Assembly: GCF_900116615.1 (NCBI RefSeq)
Contig: NZ_FPBF01000001.1
Location: forward strand, 973,625 to 1,037,624
Source of the DNA: Algoriphagus locisalis
Lineage (GTDB): Bacteria > Bacteroidota > Bacteroidia > Cytophagales > Cyclobacteriaceae
Length of the DNA stretch: 64,000 nucleotides
Direction: 5' to 3'
The notes beneath the pieces are model-generated. The model made no database searches. It was not told the DNA's origin and saw nothing but the letters and a program-made list of their open reading frames with translations. A program made the position numbers and the translations under genes. This document shows, one piece after another, positions 61,633-64,000 of this stretch; within the stretch, counting starts at the first letter, position 1; every line of letters begins with the position of its first letter.

Positions 61633-61870
61633 CTCAAAGGCTTTCGGAAACGGAAGCCTTTTTTGGTTTCCGTCTTTAGTGGCCAGGATTCAAATCCGCC
61701 GCGGCGGACGGGAGTTCAAATCTCCCTCTCGCTACTCAAAGGCTTTCGGAAACGGAAGCCTTTTTTGGTTTCCGTCTTTAGTGGCCAGGATTCAAATCCG
61801 CCGCGGCGGACGGGAGTTCAAATCTCCCTCTCGCTACTCAAAGGCTTTCGGAAACGGAAGCCTTTTTTTA
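61632..61870 (+). repeat. 102-bp tandem repeats of the tRNA-Met 3' part plus terminator
   Basis: Two complete units (61632-61733 and 61734-61835) and a third partial one (61836-61870). Each has the terminator, a linker GGTTTCCGTCTTTAGTGGC, then CAGGATTCA of the tRNA anticodon arm, the palindrome TCCGCCGCGGCGGA, and the tRNA T arm and acceptor strand ending TCTCGCTA. The 102-bp period is exact and the units look identical over their length. Downstream units are not complete tRNA genes. They create artificial frames that run into the GIY-YIG gene. Confidence 0.9.
61636..61664 (+). terminator. Terminator of tRNA-Met (first of three copies)
   Basis: AAAGGCTTTCG and CGGAAGCCTTT form an 11-bp stem with a GAAA tetraloop, then T residues. 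Exact copies occur at 61738-61766 and 61840-61870, 102 bp apart. Confidence 0.9.
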
Positions 61871-61879
61871 TTTTTACTA

Positions 61880-62140
61880 ATGAACGAATTCGTTGTATAT
61901 ATTCTGCTTTCCTCATCATCGGGCAAAACCTACACGGGAATGACTTCGGATTTGATTACAAGATTTCATTTTCATAATTCCAAATCAACTAAGGGATATA
62001 CATTAAGGTACAGACCATGGACTGTAATTCATGTGGAGTTTTTTAAAAGTAAAAAAGAAGCATTGATTCGTGAAAAAGAACTTAAATCAGGAAAAGGTAG
62101 AAATTGGTTAAGACTAAATATCCTTCCAAATTATTTTTAA
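61880..62140 (+). CDS. Small GIY-YIG nuclease family protein
   Basis: An 86-residue single-domain protein of the GIY-YIG fold, UPF0213/YhbQ-like. EFVVYILLSSS and KTYTGMTSD carry the two motif tyrosines (Tyr7 and Tyr18), the catalytic arginine is Arg28 in LITRFHFHNS, and ALIREKELK (Glu65) may supply the metal-binding glutamate. I chose ATG 61880 because the frame upstream is only tandem repeat DNA (an artificial 67-residue extension). These small nucleases are common in Bacteroidota and mostly uncharacterised. The gene stands directly after the tRNA-Met repeats and is followed by another tRNA-derived fragment. Confidence 0.85.
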   Translation: MNEFVVYILLSSSSGKTYTGMTSDLITRFHFHNSKSTKGYTLRYRPWTVIHVEFFKSKKEALIREKELKSGKGRNWLRLNILPNYF

Positions 62141-62141
62141 A

Positions 62142-62176
62142 CGCAGGATTCATATCAGCCGCGGCGGACAGGAGCC
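62142..62176 (+). repeat. tRNA-Met-derived fragment after the GIY-YIG gene
   Basis: CGCAGGATTCATA matches the tRNA anticodon-arm region (13 nt), followed by TCAGCCGCGGCGGACAGGAG, a variant of the palindrome and T-arm start seen in the tandem units. The copy stops there. It brackets the GIY-YIG gene with the repeats at 61632-61870. Confidence 0.65.
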
Positions 62177-62229
62177 AATTTTTATTCTAGTTTAGTTTTG
62201 AAGTGTTGCGTATGACCCAAACACATTTC

Positions 62230-63681
62230 TCATCTAAAAAGATTATCCAAAAACATCTTAATCTCCTCAGAATCTGGCCTTGGAGCATTAGGATGAATTA
62301 ATTTTCTCTCTGGATCAAAAATCAAATACCTTGGAATCAGCGCCACGTTCAATGCTTTTAGGTATTCTGACTCCTCTTTGTTCATGGCAACAAAAGATTG
62401 GTCTGGAATTGCAATGTCATATTTCACAGCAACTTCTTCCCAAAACTTATAATTGTCGTCAACTGATAAGAAGATTACTTCAACTCCTTTGCTTTTATAG
62501 GCTTCATTTAAGGCCAAAGATGCCGGGAATGCTTTAATACAAGGAATACACCAAGCCGCCCAAAGATCAACGTATAAATACTTACCTCGCTTTTGATCTA
62601 GAAGCTCTTCAAATCTACTGAAGCTTTTGCCCAGCCCCATCAATTCTATATCCGGTTCTATTTTTTGAAGAGCCTTATTCGAAGAATTCAAATAATCCAA
62701 CTGGGCTGGATTAGCTAATTTGTCATTATATCGCTCCAGAACTTCATCTGCTTCAATAAATGATAGGTTTGGGATTTCCTTTTGTAAATAGTGAAAGAGC
62801 AGAGTTTTTTCGATAGAATTCAGTTCATCTCCAGCTATCAATGAATCTAATAACCCATCGGATTCCTACTGAGATTGATTGGCAATAATTAATTCGGAAA
62901 ACTCATCCAAATACACGCTGTTGGCTAACTCAGAATTATCTATTTCCAGAATTGAATTAACAGCCAATTGGGTATTGATCTCCAAACTTTCAGTAGCATA
63001 AGTTTCCAATTTCTTTTGCGCCAATCTATTTTTAGCAGCATAAAAAGCTTTGACTTTTTCTGTAATTAATCGGGAATTTGCCAAGGAATCAAACAAATTC
63101 AACTCCTTTTGAAATCCTTGAATGGCTTCGTCTTTAATTCGCTTTAAGTCCTCATTCATACCTAATTCGAATGGAAACGCCTTGGTCTCATTCCACAAAA
63201 AATAGAAATCCTGGGATTTTGAATAGGATTTATCAAATAGCTCAGCATTCCTTTGAAGCTCCAGATTGTAAGCGTAGGATGAGCTTTCCTTATTGATGGA
63301 AGTAAACCATGGTTTATTGTCTTTCACCTGAATCAGGATAGAGTCTCCTTTTTGGAGAAAATAGGTAAACTCAACCTGACTATTGTCTCGATAAACTAAA
63401 TCCAGAGATTCCCTTTTAGTGTTGATGATAAGGTCTTTGCTTGACTCCGCAGAATTCAATGAGATTTCAACAGGTAACATTTTATCAACCATGTATTTGA
63501 ATACTGCCTTACGCTGCCGAAAAAACTGGTGCGCTACACTATCTTCAAAAACTAAAACGATTTGATCAGAGTCGGTAACTTCTCCTATTCCCTTCCCTTT
63601 TTCATCCGAATTGCAAGAACAAAGACCAATAAGCCCCAGAAAAAGGCATATGAAATAAACCTTGATATTAGTCTTTCGCAT
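62230..63681 (-). pseudogene. TlpA-family thioredoxin-like lipoprotein, interrupted by an in-frame TAG
   Basis: Two open stretches in the same frame (62869-63681 and 62230-62865) are split by one TAG codon (62866-62868). The upstream part has a lipoprotein signal (GLCSC, about Cys23) and a helical N-terminal domain; the downstream part is a thioredoxin fold with WAAWCIPCIKAFPAS (CxxC intact) and IPRYLIFDPERKLIH with the cis-proline. Joined they give about 483 residues, the normal length for Bacteroidota TlpA-like lipoproteins that reduce periplasmic disulfides. It could be a recent nonsense mutation, a sequence error or readthrough. A downstream restart at TTG 62841 would give a 203-residue protein without signal peptide. 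Confidence 0.8.
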
Positions 63682-64000
63682 TGCGCTTAAATTGTTGTTC
63701 CAGACTTTTATTCATTTCCAAACTCCTGATAATTGCTGAATCCAGTGGGTGTTTTTTGATGAAATCATAAGTTTTCCAAAAACTTGAATCAAGTTCATAT
63801 TTATTGGATTCGACTTCTTCATCTCTGCCAAGTGCATTTTTCACTCGAATCTTTTTAAAATCCTCAGTCACTGGAACATCAAACCAAATAGTAGAAATAT
63901 CCATTTGGTGCGTGCCCACATCTCGGTTAATCAATCTTAATTCCTTATTTCGAAACATTTCCGGATAATAGACTCCATCGACTTCCCTAAACTTGGCAAA
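63668..64000 (-). CDS. Hypothetical protein, 5' part beyond the window
   Basis: The frame is open to the end of the window, so the start is missing; 110 residues are visible. The text (FAKFREVDGVYYPEMFRNKE, INRDVGTHQMDISTIWFDVP) suggests beta-rich sequence as in periplasmic or outer-membrane proteins. I do not recognise the family. It overlaps the TlpA-like gene by 14 bp, so both belong to one operon. Confidence 0.6.
   Translation of the reverse strand, partial: FAKFREVDGVYYPEMFRNKELRLINRDVGTHQMDISTIWFDVPVTEDFKKIRVKNALGRDEEVESNKYELDSSFWKTYDFIKKHPLDSAIIRSLEMNKSLEQQFKRNAKD

Noticed and set aside
61632..61870. CRISPR-like array
   Set aside because: The repeats are directly adjacent 102-bp units without unique spacers, and there are no cas genes.
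61663..61977. 104-residue frame with two identical repeats
   Set aside because: It is a translation of the tandem tRNA-derived units and runs out of frame into the GIY-YIG gene.

Overview
The window looks like a chromosomal segment of a Bacteroidota bacterium of the order Cytophagales, most like the Cyclobacteriaceae (Algoriphagus-type). The support is a SusC/SusD pair, a short 287-residue primary sigma factor, promoters with the Bacteroidota -7 box TAnnTTTG, the bacillithiol gene bshB1, DUF349 and START-like proteins, many lipoproteins, and AT-rich spacers with short dispersed palindromes. I see no phage, plasmid or CRISPR locus. The genus is an inference from style, not a search result.

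Layout. 1-4.1 kb: the end of a molybdenum-hydroxylase large subunit, then a NifS-like cysteine desulfurase and an xdhC-mocA-like pair, together a maturation set for a sulfurated molybdenum cofactor. 4.2-9.8 kb: an unknown small protein, a secreted polysaccharide deacetylase plus CE15-like esterase pair, and a membrane protein coupled to a YdjC/ChbG deacetylase. 9.9-18.8 kb: a metzincin-like lipoprotein, an SDR enzyme, M13 and M16 lipoprotein peptidases and a MazEF module. 18.9-24.4 kb: glutaminyl-tRNA synthetase with an extra C-terminal domain, a GH3 enzyme, a membrane metalloprotease and a TauE/SafE exporter. 24.8-31.0 kb: two histidine kinase plus single-domain response regulator cassettes, the first kinase with eight PAS units. 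31.2-34.4 kb: a fasciclin lipoprotein, GreB and a DASS anion symporter.

34.7-37.0 kb: a tiny membrane peptide, a LytS-type kinase and a LytTR regulator. 37.0-47.2 kb: a small carbohydrate utilisation locus with two AraC regulators, a GH43 endo-arabinanase, an FGGY kinase, SusC and SusD. 47.4-48.7 kb: a decayed region holding an in-frame repeat insertion, and a FISUMP lipoprotein. 48.8-61.2 kb: housekeeping genes: tRNA-Thr, DUF349, yqgE, pdxH, trxB-M23-bshB1, rpoD, rpsO-pnp, lptF/G and a START-like gene. 61.4-62.2 kb: an intact tRNA-Met surrounded by tRNA-derived copies and tandem repeats beside a GIY-YIG nuclease gene. 62.2-64.0 kb: a TlpA-family lipoprotein gene split by one in-frame stop codon, and a partial gene running off the end.

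The two most unusual signals are the tRNA-Met array (61457-62176), where partial tRNA copies carry GC palindromes in place of tRNA arms next to a GIY-YIG gene, and a two-copy terminal-inverted-repeat element (near 11.2 and 47.5 kb), one copy of which sits in frame inside a small reading frame. Neither is proven to be an active system.
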